Shown here: in pieces, positions 1 to 9,300 of the stretch
How the letters are laid out: every line of letters starts with the position of its first letter
Numbering within the stretch: position 1 is the stretch's first letter
Source of the DNA: Calditrichota bacterium
GTDB taxonomy: Bacteria; Calditrichota; Calditrichia; RBG-13-44-9; J075
Assembly: GCA_003695285.1 (NCBI GenBank)
Contig: RFIL01000198.1
Span: 1 to 11,729 of the forward strand
DNA length: 11,729 bases
Reading direction: 5' to 3'
Made by a program: the position numbers and the translations under genes
Notes under the pieces: model-generated
Database searches by the model: none
Told to the model about the DNA's origin: nothing
What the model saw: only the letters and a program-made list of their open reading frames with translations

Positions 1-41
1 CTCTGTTTTGGAGAGATTTTGTGCACTGATGTCATGGCATT

Positions 42-108
42 AGAAACAGAGTTTCTTTAACTATTGCGTTCCATCCCGGCTGGCCGGGATTGGAACGAGT
101 AGAACGAG
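42..108. repeat. GC-rich palindrome with flanking short repeats (REP-like)
   Basis: Non-coding DNA downstream of the terminator. CGTTCCATCCCGG (67-79) pairs with CCGGGATTGGAACG (84-97) in a 13-bp stem with one bulged base and a 4-base loop. A smaller hairpin, AGAAAC/GTTTCT, lies at 42-56, and the heptamer GAACGAG occurs twice with 9-base spacing at 93-99 and 102-108. No T run follows on either strand, so it is not a typical terminator. The make-up resembles a dispersed repetitive extragenic palindrome, but only one copy is visible here. Confidence 0.5.
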
Positions 109-178
109 GAGAATGCTCTCCATCCGTCTTCTTAGGCAGCCCCAAAGCAAAACTGGTGAATATCTTTCTCCAATGCAG

Positions 179-216
179 AAAAAAATCCACACTCCCCTCA
201 AAAGGGAAGTGTGGAT
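179..216 (-). terminator. Rho-independent terminator after the symporter gene
   Basis: On the minus strand ATCCACACTTCCC pairs with GGGGAGTGTGGAT in a 13-bp stem with one T-G wobble and a 6-base loop (TTTTGA), followed at once by a run of T (positions 185-179). It starts 40 bases after the symporter stop codon at 257. Stem strength, the T run and placement make this a convincing intrinsic terminator and the likely end of the transcription unit. Confidence 0.92.
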
Positions 217-256
217 ACATGCCAGTTGAGCTATGGCCAGGAGAGTATAACAGGAG

Positions 257-1867
257 TTATCCGGTGAAATATAACCAGACCATTCCCACCACCAGCACCA
301 GCAGAATGGAAAGCAGCACATCTTTTCTCTTCCATACCGGATCCGAATGATATTCAGAAGCCGTGGAGTAAGTGAGACCGTCGACTTTTTCAGGAGGTGG
401 TGGAGAAGTGAGTAAACTCACCACAATTAAAATGGCAGAGCATATCACAAAGAGTAAAATGGCAAAATGGAGAAAATTGATGGTCGCATATTCATAAAGT
501 AAGCCACTGAGATGTTCTTTATTCAATTCAGCGATCAGTCGACCCATACCCAGTACAAAACCGGATAACAGGGAGACGATTGCACCAGTGCCGTTCAATC
601 GTTTCATAAAGACCCCCAGCAGAAAAACCGCGGCAATAGGTGGGGAAATATAAGCCTGCACGCTTTGCAGGTATTTATATAATTCCCCGGAAATAAATTT
701 CATAAAGGGTATCCAGAGTAACCCCAGTACTACCAGCATCACCGTAGCGATCTGTCCCACCAGAACCAGTCGTTTCTCAGGTGCGGTAGGATGCAGTTGC
801 TTATAGATGTCAATGGTAATGAGTGTTGAACAGGAATTAAAGACTGCGGAGAGAGAACTCATCAAAGCGGCCAGTAAACCTGCCAATACAATCCCTTTGA
901 TCCCAACGGGGAGTAAGGCGTCAATCAGAGTGGGGAGTGCCTTATCGGCCTTATCCAGAGTGATAATACCTTTCTGGGCCAGGGCGTAAGCAATGACTCC
1001 GGGAATGACAAAAATAAACAGGGGAAGAACCTTTAAATACCCACCCAGGATGGTTCCCCGGCGAGCATTGTCAATATTCTTTGCCGAGAGGACACGCTGC
1101 ACAATAAATTGGTCTGTGCACCAGTACCAGACGCCAAGAATGGGGGCGCCGAAGAGAATCCCGGTCCAGGGAAAATCCGGATGCGTAGCCGGTTGCCACA
1201 TGTTAAAAAAGCTGCTTCCGGCTGTGGCATATAAAGCACCCCAGCCACCAATTTTCCACAACCCGATTCCGGTTACCAGGACCGCCCCTCCAATCAAAAC
1301 AAAGGTTTGCATAAATTCCGTAAAAACCACAGCCCTCAACCCACCAAAGACGGTGTATATACCGGTGGCGATGACCACAATAAAGGCTCCAACCCAGAAA
1401 TTCATCCCCATGGCTTCGAAGACAATCCCACCGGCATAAATGGTTACGGAAATTTTTGTTAGCACATAGCCAATGATGGAAACCCAGGAAAGATAGGCGC
1501 GAGCTCCTTTGGAGTAGCGTCGTTCCAGAAACTCAGGCATGGTAAAAACACCGCTCTTTAAATAAAAGGGGACAAATACCCAGCCCAATATCAGCAAGAT
1601 TAATGAGGCCAGAATCTCAAATTGACCCACTGCAACTCCACTATCCGCTCCGGTCCCGGCCAGACCAACCAGGTGCTCGGAACCAATATTGGAAGCAAAC
1701 AGTGAGGTACCAACGACGATCCAGCCGATGTTTCTCCCGGCCAGAAAATACCCGGTGGAACTTTCCCGAACCGAATCCCGCTTTGTTGACCAGATGGCTA
1801 TTCCGAAGACAGCTGCAAAATATCCGAAAATAATCATTAAATCCACTACTCCGATATTCAGCCCCAT
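257..1867 (-). CDS. SGLT-type sodium/sugar symporter (SSS family)
   Basis: Inner-membrane Na+-coupled sugar importer of the solute:sodium symporter family, 536 residues with about 14 predicted hydrophobic helices, the last at about 516-534 as in animal SGLTs. The SGLT signature is clear: SLFASNIGSEHLVGLAGTG (55-73), WYWCTDQ (247-253) with SAKN (261-264), and ALMSSLSAVFNS (334-345). By motif alignment from memory, residues that bind sugar in human SGLT1 are all present: N60 (N78), H65 (H83), E84 (E102), Y248/W249 (Y290/W291), K279 (K321) and Q401 (Q457). The Na2-site residues A58, I61, A334, S337 and S338 match those of Vibrio vSGLT. This favours glucose or galactose over the amino acids, proline or acetate carried by other family members. 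The ATG start has a GGAG at 1876-1879, 8 bases upstream. The gene follows the GH3 glucosidase by 72 bases and ends 40 bases before a strong terminator. Exact substrate is inferred. Confidence 0.95.
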   Translation of the reverse strand: MGLNIGVVDLMIIFGYFAAVFGIAIWSTKRDSVRESSTGYFLAGRNIGWIVVGTSLFASNIGSEHLVGLAGTGADSGVAVGQFEILASLILLILGWVFVPFYLKSGVFTMPEFLERRYSKGARAYLSWVSIIGYVLTKISVTIYAGGIVFEAMGMNFWVGAFIVVIATGIYTVFGGLRAVVFTEFMQTFVLIGGAVLVTGIGLWKIGGWGALYATAGSSFFNMWQPATHPDFPWTGILFGAPILGVWYWCTDQFIVQRVLSAKNIDNARRGTILGGYLKVLPLFIFVIPGVIAYALAQKGIITLDKADKALPTLIDALLPVGIKGIVLAGLLAALMSSLSAVFNSCSTLITIDIYKQLHPTAPEKRLVLVGQIATVMLVVLGLLWIPFMKFISGELYKYLQSVQAYISPPIAAVFLLGVFMKRLNGTGAIVSLLSGFVLGMGRLIAELNKEHLSGLLYEYATINFLHFAILLFVICSAILIVVSLLTSPPPPEKVDGLTYSTASEYHSDPVWKRKDVLLSILLVLVVGMVWLYFTG

Positions 1868-1939
1868 TGCTATTTCTCCAATTATTAACAGTTCATACGA
1901 GTTATTTTAATAACCAATTCACCATTGATCATGGCAAAT

Positions 1940-4204
1940 TTATTTGGAAGCTTCCTCTGTTAAGGGAAGCAATCGGGTTGTTGCGGTTTGCCCACCAACC
2001 ATAATCCAGAATTCGCCGGGTTCAACTATCATACGGTTATCTCTTCCCCAAAAGGCAAAATCATCCCGGGATAGTGTAAATTGCACTACCTTTTCTTCGC
2101 CGGGGGCAAGCGTTACCGAAGTGAATCGCTTTAGTTGTCGCACCGGTGGTGACACTGAACGATAAACATCTCTTACATACAGTTCTACAATTTCCCTCCC
2201 TTCGCGGTCGCCGGTATTGGTTACCGTTACTTTTACGGTCAGGTTTTCATGGGGATAAAAGGTTTGCCTGTCCAGAACTAAATTGGAATAAGCAAAGGTG
2301 GTGTAGGATAGTCCATAACCAAAGGGAAATAAGGGGTCCAGTTTATTGGGGTCGTCCATTTCGATAGGTTTGTGGTCATAGCAGACCAGGTCGTTGGGAT
2401 GACGCGGATAAGTGAAGGGAAGCTTTCCGGAGGGATTGACATCTCCGAATAAAACATCGGCAATAGCCCTCCCACCCTCAGGTCCGGGTAAATAAGCCAT
2501 CAGGATACCCTGGCTGAGACCCACCACCCGGGTAAAGATTCTGGGGCGACCTTCAACCAATACCAGAATCACCGGGGTTCCGGTTTGAGCAATAGCTTCC
2601 ACTAACTTTAACTGCGCTTCCGGGAGTGTCAAATCATGAATGTTACCCGGGGTTTCGCAATAAGGAGTTTCTCCCAGACAGACAACTGCCACATCCTGCT
2701 GTTTCGCCAGTTCCTTAACTTTTTGAAGGTCTCCGAGTTGACTAAAGGATGCGCCGGGAAGATATTTTACATTGGTATCCCCAACTTTATCTCGGATGGC
2801 TTCCAGAATGGTTGGTTTATCCCGGGGATACAGAACTTCTTCGTTTCCCTGCCAGGTGTAAGTCCAGCCTCCGTTTAACACTGAACGCATGTTGGCAGTC
2901 GGCCCGGTAACCAGGATGTTCATGGTTTTTTTTAAGGGGAGAATCTTATTCACATTTTTCAAAAGGGTGATTGCCTGATGGGCGGCTTCCAGACTGACAT
3001 TGGCGGACTCCGGATTTCCGACTTGTTCTTTCATTTCCCGTTTCGGGTAAGGGTTTTCAAACAAATTCAACTGAAATTTTACTCTTAATATGCGGGAGAC
3101 GGCATCATCAATCCGTGCTACCGGAACTTTTCCCTCTTTTACCAGCTGAAGTAAATCTTCATAAAAGCTGAAATCAAAGGGCACCATACTCATATCCACT
3201 CCGGCCATCACTGCCATCCGCACGGCTTCTTTCCGTGAAGATGCCACTTTATCACGAGAGTAGAGGCGGTTGATATCCTCCCAATCACTGACCACAAAGC
3301 CTTTAAACCCCAACTCCTCTTTCAATACTTCTGTTAACAGATGGTAATCGCTGTGAACCGGTATCCCATTGATCTCCGATGAATTGACCATTACGGTATG
3401 GACACCCGCTTCGACGGCTTTCTGAAATGGGGGAAGGAAAATTTCTCGCAACATTCGTTCGGGAATCCAGGCCGGGGTTCTGTCTTTGCCGCTCAAGGGA
3501 AAGCTGTATCCAAGATAGTGTTTCATGCAGGCAGCCACCCTGTCCGGTGCCCCGATCTGATTGGTTTCTCCCTCCATTCCTTTAATGTAGGCGGCACCCA
3601 TTTGTGATACCAGGTAGGGGTCTTCACCGTAAGTTTCAAAGAAACGAGGCCAGAGAGGAGTTCGAGCAACTCCAAGGATGGGACTGAAGTTCCATGGAAT
3701 TCCTGAAGCTCGCACTTCAAAGGCGGTGATTTCAGCGCATTTCTTAACAAGCTCAGGATTGCGGGTTGCTGCCATGGCAATGCTTTGTGGGAAAAGGGTG
3801 GCTTCCCGGGTATAGTTGGCACCGTGAATGGCATCGATACCGTAAATAACAGGTATTCCCAGCCGTGTTTTTTTAGTGGCGATATCCTGGATAGTCGTGA
3901 TGATAGTATGCCAGTAATCGAGAGTGTGGGCAACATCGTAAACATTTAAAATGGAGCCTACGTGATACTTTACAATCGCTTCTTCCAGTTTTCGGAGATC
4001 CAGTCTATGTTTCTGGGTCGCTGTTCCTCGTCTCGCAGAGACCGCCTCAAGGGTAATTTGAGTCATCTGCCCAACTTTCTCTTCAAGGGTCATACGAGAG
4101 AGCAAATGGTTAACCTTTTCATCTAATTCTTCTTCGGTCATCTGGACCATTGAGGTATTTATCAGGATCGTTGTCATCAGCAGGATGAGTGAAAATCTTT
4201 TCAT
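1940..4204 (-). CDS. Secreted glycoside hydrolase family 3 beta-glucosidase
   Basis: Exo-acting GH3 enzyme that removes beta-linked glucose from the non-reducing end of oligosaccharides, probably in the periplasm. Numbering here is from an upstream in-frame ATG at 4234. I prefer the ATG at 4204 (residue 11): it starts directly on a signal peptide (MKRFSLILLMTTILINTS), has a weak AAGAG at 4212-4216, and the upstream ATG has no ribosome site. That leaves 754 residues, normal for three-domain GH3. The (beta/alpha)8 domain runs about 30-390, with KHYLGY (238-243) and the nucleophile D317 in GFVVSDW. The alpha/beta sandwich runs about 415-640, with the acid/base glutamate in GETPYCE (521-527; E522 or E527). 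A fibronectin-III-like domain ends the protein (about 650-757). No lipobox cysteine is seen. The pattern around KHYLGY..SGKDR and the CETPGN segment recalls Bacteroides GH3 enzymes acting on xyloglucan or beta-glucan oligosaccharides. Linkage preference cannot be read from sequence. Confidence 0.95.
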   Translation of the reverse strand: MKRFSLILLMTTILINTSMVQMTEEELDEKVNHLLSRMTLEEKVGQMTQITLEAVSARRGTATQKHRLDLRKLEEAIVKYHVGSILNVYDVAHTLDYWHTIITTIQDIATKKTRLGIPVIYGIDAIHGANYTREATLFPQSIAMAATRNPELVKKCAEITAFEVRASGIPWNFSPILGVARTPLWPRFFETYGEDPYLVSQMGAAYIKGMEGETNQIGAPDRVAACMKHYLGYSFPLSGKDRTPAWIPERMLREIFLPPFQKAVEAGVHTVMVNSSEINGIPVHSDYHLLTEVLKEELGFKGFVVSDWEDINRLYSRDKVASSRKEAVRMAVMAGVDMSMVPFDFSFYEDLLQLVKEGKVPVARIDDAVSRILRVKFQLNLFENPYPKREMKEQVGNPESANVSLEAAHQAITLLKNVNKILPLKKTMNILVTGPTANMRSVLNGGWTYTWQGNEEVLYPRDKPTILEAIRDKVGDTNVKYLPGASFSQLGDLQKVKELAKQQDVAVVCLGETPYCETPGNIHDLTLPEAQLKLVEAIAQTGTPVILVLVEGRPRIFTRVVGLSQGILMAYLPGPEGGRAIADVLFGDVNPSGKLPFTYPRHPNDLVCYDHKPIEMDDPNKLDPLFPFGYGLSYTTFAYSNLVLDRQTFYPHENLTVKVTVTNTGDREGREIVELYVRDVYRSVSPPVRQLKRFTSVTLAPGEEKVVQFTLSRDDFAFWGRDNRMIVEPGEFWIMVGGQTATTRLLPLTEEASK

Positions 4205-4253
4205 AACAAGACTCTTGTAGTTTGGTCGTGACATTCGGCCACATTGTTCAGGT

Positions 4254-4282
4254 AGTATGAATCACTTTTAAATTCAATCCAA
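4254..4282 (-). promoter_or_regulatory. Possible weak sigma-70-like promoter before the glucosidase gene
   Basis: On the minus strand TTGGAT (4282-4277) and CATACT (4259-4254) are 17 bases apart, matching the -35 and -10 consensus at 3 and 4 of 6 positions. The site lies about 50 bases before the preferred glucosidase start at 4204, in the largest intergenic gap of the row. In an AT-rich gap such a match arises easily by chance, and the promoter consensus of this lineage is not known to me. Confidence 0.25.
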
Positions 4283-4340
4283 AGCAAATATTGAAAACCC
4301 CCGGGGAGAAATCTGAGAATTATCCTCCAGTGGGTGGGAG

Positions 4341-4367
4341 ATGCTTGGAACTGGTTGTTCAAAGCAT
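4341..4367. other. Intergenic hairpin between barrel and glucosidase genes
   Basis: ATGCTTGGAAC (4341-4351) pairs with GTTCAAAGCAT (4357-4367), an 11-bp inverted repeat with one mismatch and a 5-base loop, 28 bases after the stop of the PorT-like gene. On the transcribed (minus) side it is followed by CTCCCACCC, not a T run, so it is a poor intrinsic terminator. It could protect a 3' end, mark an RNA-processing site or be a protein-binding palindrome. The rest of the 190-base gap shows no RNA gene or further reading frame. Confidence 0.4.
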
Positions 4368-4394
4368 TCAGAAATTTAAAAAAATTCTACCCAA

Positions 4395-5150
4395 TTAGAA
4401 CAGGATTCCAAGATTAACTGTGATGACTCTATTGGCGGCTTTTTTCTCACCCTCCTTTTGAGGAGAGGTTATTCCCCAATTATACCACCCATCCAGGAAG
4501 ATGCTGGAAGCGCCCATGGGAAAAGTGATGCCACCCCCAAAGTTAAAGCCAACTTCCATACGCTGAAACCGATCCGTTTGCTCATCTCCTGGTTGAAAAA
4601 GTTCTCGAGCCTCGCCCCAGGTGGCAGGGATATACACAGCCATCTCACCTTCCAGCGAAGAAGTTCTGGCCGATAGCAGATATGCTACTTCAGGACCGGC
4701 GAGAAAGAATGGCTTTAACGTGGCAGAATTAGCGCCGGGAAAGTTGAATTTAACCATCAGAGGGAAGCTGAGGTATCTGAGGTGAAGGTCCTGAGAGGTG
4801 TTTCCGAAGGTGTTCACAAATTCCCCGGAGATATTATCAAAGAAAGCGCCTTCGAAATTCGATTCCACGCGAACACCTTTCTGCAGATAAAGTACATTAA
4901 CTTGAAGGGCTAAATTGCTGGTAAACCAGTATTCCAGAAAAGCCCCTCCCGTACCGCTGACCAGATGATTTCTTTCCAGATTCATCTCAACCCCGTTTAA
5001 TTGTAATTGGGGAGAGATGATGTTTTCATTCATGGAAGATAAACCTAATCCTGCACGTAATCCATATTGAAATTTGCCCTCCCGCGCATATGCAGGGGGT
5101 AAAAGGATTATCAAACACATGCTGATAAAAAATAGGTATCGTTTTTTCAT
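4395..5150 (-). CDS. Small outer-membrane beta-barrel protein, PorT-like
   Basis: A 251-residue protein with a clear Sec signal peptide (MKKRYLFFISMCLIILLPPAYA, cleavage near 22/23) followed by alternating amphipathic strands. The opening after cleavage (FQYGLRAGLGLSSM, 27-40) and segments such as GAFLEYWFTSNLALQVNVLYLQKG (69-92), LRYLSFPLMVKFNF (124-137) and GFNFGGGITFPMG (201-213) are typical of the outer-membrane 'beta-barrel domain 2' / PorT family, probably 8 to 10 strands. It ends in phenylalanine (VNLGILF), the usual signal for barrel insertion by BAM. Members are very common in this assemblage and mostly have no assigned role, so the name describes fold only; similarity to the T9SS component PorT does not mean it does that job. 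The start follows GGAG at 5161-5164, 10 bases away. It lies 52 bases after the PorV-like gene and 190 bases before the glucosidase. It may be a minor porin or accessory to the upstream receptor, but nothing in the sequence decides this. Confidence 0.8.
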   Translation of the reverse strand: MKKRYLFFISMCLIILLPPAYAREGKFQYGLRAGLGLSSMNENIISPQLQLNGVEMNLERNHLVSGTGGAFLEYWFTSNLALQVNVLYLQKGVRVESNFEGAFFDNISGEFVNTFGNTSQDLHLRYLSFPLMVKFNFPGANSATLKPFFLAGPEVAYLLSARTSSLEGEMAVYIPATWGEARELFQPGDEQTDRFQRMEVGFNFGGGITFPMGASSIFLDGWYNWGITSPQKEGEKKAANRVITVNLGILF

Positions 5151-5202
5151 CGTTCTTGTTCTCCACTCCTGTTTGTCAAAAAGTCAGGGAATTCGCGGTT
5201 AT

Positions 5203-6240
5203 TTAAAAGTCAATTCCCAGTGAAAATTTCTGGATGTTTTCCAGACGCCCAAAATCAGCGTAAGCAAAATCAACATGGAGAAGGATATTCCCCAGAATGG
5301 GATAATTTAAACCGGCTCCCAGTGTAAAGGACTCCTCTGAATCAGCCAGAAACATGGATTTGTATCCACCCCGGAAAGCAAACATTTTATTAAGGACATA
5401 TTCCACACCCACATTAACACTTTCATAATCGTTGTTGGGATGTTGGGCATCCAGAGTGATAAAAGCGGTTTGTCTTTCCCCGTCTATCAGCTTATATAAT
5501 AGCCCGATTTTAAAGTTCAGCGGTAAAGACCAGCGGGAGGTTTCCAGCAAAGCGGTTACCCGGTCATTGTTGCCGGTGGAGTGGGGATCAAAATCATACA
5601 GGACCCTGGCGTTGTCTCCGCTCATTTGCATTTTGGTGCCAAAATTCGTCATGGAAAATCCCAGCAATACATTCTTGAAGGGGGTTTCATAATGTACCCC
5701 GATATCAATTCCAAACCCGATAGCGGACATTTGCCAGATGGACTGGTAGATAAATTTGGGATTAAACCCGATGGCAAATTTTTCTGTAAGTCGGAGTGCA
5801 TAAGCCACGCTCACGGCAAAATCATTGGCTTTGAACGTTTGACCGGTTCCTTCCGGTTCAAAGACAGTGGTTACATCCATTTCGTTCATGCTCAGCGAGG
5901 TGATGCTGACTCCCACCGTGCCATATCGCCCCATGGGCACAATACCGGCAATGTAGTCAAAGTTGATATCTGCAATCCACTCTGTATGATTGAAGATCAG
6001 ACCGGTACGGTTCAGTTTGGCAATCCCGGCCACATTCCAATAGATAGCCGTGGGATCATTTGCCAGAGCAGTAAACGCACCACCCATGGCCAGGGCACGC
6101 GCTCCCACCCCGATCTCCAAAAAACTGGCAGCGGTTGTTCCCCGTTTGGAAACATTCTCTTTAAAATTTTGATTCTGCCCCCACAGGGGGATACTCAATA
6201 TGATGAGCAGTATCAAGAGAGCAGTACATTTATCTTTCAT
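5203..6240 (-). CDS. PorV/PorQ-family outer-membrane protein
   Basis: A 345-residue outer-membrane protein with signal peptide (1-21, ending near LWGQ). The diagnostic part follows: EIGVGARALAMGGAFTALAN (42-61) with DPTAIYWNVAGIA (62-74), the hallmark of the PorV/PorQ family within the FadL-like barrel superfamily. The rest is strand-rich and ends in LGIDF with a terminal phenylalanine. In studied type IX secretion systems PorV collects cargo from the SprA translocon and hands it to the PorU sortase; PorQ acts similarly for other cargo. Many FCB genomes carry several paralogs outside the main T9SS genes, so specific function is uncertain. The gene lies directly downstream (78 bases) of a large protein with a sorting-type C-terminus, which suggests it may escort that protein. 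The start is supported by GAGGT at 6248-6252, 7 bases before the ATG. Family assignment is firm; partner assignment is inferred. Confidence 0.88.
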   Translation of the reverse strand: MKDKCTALLILLIILSIPLWGQNQNFKENVSKRGTTAASFLEIGVGARALAMGGAFTALANDPTAIYWNVAGIAKLNRTGLIFNHTEWIADINFDYIAGIVPMGRYGTVGVSITSLSMNEMDVTTVFEPEGTGQTFKANDFAVSVAYALRLTEKFAIGFNPKFIYQSIWQMSAIGFGIDIGVHYETPFKNVLLGFSMTNFGTKMQMSGDNARVLYDFDPHSTGNNDRVTALLETSRWSLPLNFKIGLLYKLIDGERQTAFITLDAQHPNNDYESVNVGVEYVLNKMFAFRGGYKSMFLADSEESFTLGAGLNYPILGNILLHVDFAYADFGRLENIQKFSLGIDF

Positions 6241-6318
6241 GATAAAAACCTCATTCTAGTTGGCTATTCACCCGTTGTATTCGTTAACCTGGATTATAGG
6301 AACATCTTACGGTTGTCC

Positions 6319-9300
6319 CTATTTAATCACCGCAAATTTACCGATATGAGTCCCAACCCCGGGAGCTTCCACATGAAATACATAGACGCCATAAGCGATA
6401 TCCATACCGTCATCCGAGACGAGATTCCAGGACTCAGCGCCGTTTAAAATCACGCTGTGATGTTCAATCGTCTTTACCAGTTTCCCGGAAAGAGTAAAAA
6501 TGCGGATGGTACAATCCTGGGGCAGATGGATGAAATCAATTCTCCTCTGACCTCTTCCAGCTCCAAAAACCAGCCGGGGTTCCCAGACAGCTCCGGCAAT
6601 GTAGGGATTGGGAACTACCTTGATATCGGACAACTCATCCTGGGCTTTTGCCAGATTGGTTTTGGCGGACTGGGTTGTGAATTCAAAATAATCATCCTGG
6701 TAGAAAGGTCTGCTGGTACGGATGACATATACATCTCCCGGTTGCGGTTCTTGGGGGTCACCCTGCACCGGATTATTATACACAAAATCATAGGTGAACT
6801 TAAATTGAGGTCCGATGAATTCAATAATCGTCACCACATCACCTGCAGATAGATCACCGGAGAAGTCATTATCAAACAGTTCGAATTCGGCCCGTCGATC
6901 TTCGGTCAGGTTCCAGACCTGAAATTGAACCGGGATGCCAAAATTAAAAGAGGTATCCACAATGTGGTCATAAAACGTGATTTTGTAATCAGCAGGCCAG
7001 GGTACCAGCAGAGAGGGAAATTGTTGATGCTTGACCACCTGAATATCCATGTTGCTATTTCCAATCAGCCAACCGGTTTCAGAGGGAATCACATCGATGG
7101 TGGTATCGATGTTCACCGAAACGACAAATCCGTCAGCGATGGGGCTGGGATATTCTTCACCAAAACTGGTAGCATCCACCTCTTCCACCAATGGTAGGAG
7201 AGTATCCGGTTCTACTTTATATATTCCATAGGTACTGGTTTGATACTCCGGATAATCTCCCACGGATTGAAAAACAACACGATAGGTAGCATTGTCCTGA
7301 ATCAATGAGGGATCAACAACCACCACAGAAATTGCACCGGTTCCTATGCCTTCGGTCACATCCTCCAGATTCCCATTGATTTCCGGTGGAACATAACCCG
7401 CAGCCGGAGCATTGGGGGTCACCACGGCGCAGTTGATATCCACATTCTTGATGTTACCAGCCAGATCCTCAGTGATAATTTTAGAGCATTCGGTTGGTTG
7501 TAATCCCTGTTCACCGAAATCCGGGTCACCCTGATCATAGGAGACCACCGCGTAATAATAGGTAATACCATTGACCACATCATCATCCACATAGGAATGT
7601 CGCAGCCCGGTATCATCTCCTCTCCAGAATCGAGCACCGTTGATACCCACCGGATCCGGTCCTTTGATTCCATCCACCAGATCGAATTGGGCAATGGGCT
7701 TCCAGTATACGGGGGTGCCTTTGGAGTCAGTGATGATTTTGATATCATTAAATTGTGGTTCGGTACTGCGATAAATCAGGTAACCTTCAAAATCTTTTCG
7801 CGGATTTCCCAGGGAGTCCGGTAAAAAAGGATCTCGCGATTCTTCGGCAATATCATCCCAGTACAGATAAACCTTGCCATCCCCCGGAACCGCTTTAACC
7901 AGGGGCTTAAAAGGAGGTTTGGAAAAGTTATAATCAGCATTGTAAATCTGTTGAACGGTAATTTTGTTGGAGACCAGATCGTCAAGGTCATTGCCCATCA
8001 AGAGCGCCATGGAAAACCGTTCACGATAGTTCTGACGTAGTTCAAAGGGGCCTGAACCAAAGAGCATATGTAAATTATTATTCTGAAGGGTGGTATCGAA
8101 ATGATGATAGGACATTTTTGCCCATAAACCTTCATCATGTTTGGGCCATCCGTCACCCCCGCCACCTTCAATGAGACGATAGATTGACATGCTGGTTAAT
8201 CCGATCTGATCGGATTCTTCCACATCGGTGCGGTCAAAATCGGGTTCACCGGGGGTTGGTAAACCGTCTCCTTCACCTTCATCGGGACCATTATATTGCC
8301 GATCAAAGGGACCTACCCCATCTTTGCCGAGATCATCATTCAACGGTTCATTGGGATCCCATACTCCATTGTCATTCAAATCGGTGTAGGGGTTCCAATC
8401 TCCATCATTGTCGATACCGTCGTCACGGCGTTCATCAATCACTCCATCCTCATCATCATCGATTCCGTTAAAGGGATTGCCGGGGCTTTCCAGATAGGCA
8501 TATCCCAGATATCCGGTTGGGCTCCAGGGTCCAAAACTGCTGCTTCCCACGCCGTCATTGTCCCAGGCATAAGCGATGTCCAGGGTTAAATCGAAAGATG
8601 CATTATCATCTCCGGAATCATTGGTACCTCCAATGCCCACGTCCGTTAAGAACCCGAAGACCGTTTCATTGTAGGTCGTATCCGAGATGTTGACGATATC
8701 ATAGAGCCAGAAAATGTTATCTTCCGCCAGAACATGGGACCACTGGAAGCCCCGCACTTCCACGCGTAAGCCCAGACCACCCCGTTCATGGTCAGCATCA
8801 ATGGGGAAATAGTTGTATGGCGGACGTGCCCATTCCTTATCCCGGGAATCATCCATCACAAAGTAGGTTTCGATATCCGCATTTTTAACTCCCCGCCCAA
8901 AGAAGCCATGCCAGTAGGTGAAATTGTCGATGTCCCCATCGCGATCATCATCAACCCCGGGTTCTCCATTGACTTCTTTCTGGTTTATCCAGTTTTCAGG
9001 GGGCTGATCCAGTGCGACAAAAACGGCATCGGGCCATAATTCCGGCCAGCTTCGGGAATCATTACTGATGGCCGGACTATTGCCATTGGGATTTAAATAT
9101 CCAGGTACTGGTTCCCAGCCCCAGTCCTCTCCGGTGACCGGGTCCTTATCCACATATTCACGATACGCTGCTTCCATGGGGGTAATGAATGTGGAATCCC
9201 CATTCACAAAGACCCGAACTTTGGCACCCACCAGTAAACATACCCCATCGAGATAAGAATGACCGGTTCCTTTGGGCCATTCACCGGAGGGTTGGTCAGG

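Noticed and set aside
993..1439. Plus-strand frame of about 148 codons
   Set aside because: It lies entirely antisense to the strongly conserved SGLT core; its composition (Pro, Lys, Thr rich) is the mirror of membrane helices.
1901..1914. Palindrome GTTATTTTAATAAC between glucosidase and symporter genes
   Set aside because: AT-only core with almost no loop and no T run; too weak for a terminator and too simple to call an operator.
4232..4234. Upstream ATG as start of the GH3 gene
   Set aside because: No ribosome site precedes it, and the ten extra residues (MSRPNYKSLV) come before a normal signal peptide that begins at the ATG at 4204.
5581..6447. Long plus-strand open frame (about 288 codons)
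   Set aside because: It overlaps the PorV-like gene and the end of the large surface protein antisense, lacks domain motifs or a ribosome site, and reads as low-complexity mirror sequence.
8184..8589. Plus-strand His/Arg-rich and Ile-rich frames
   Set aside because: They are the complement of the Asp-rich repeat codons (GAT/GAC read backwards), not independent genes.
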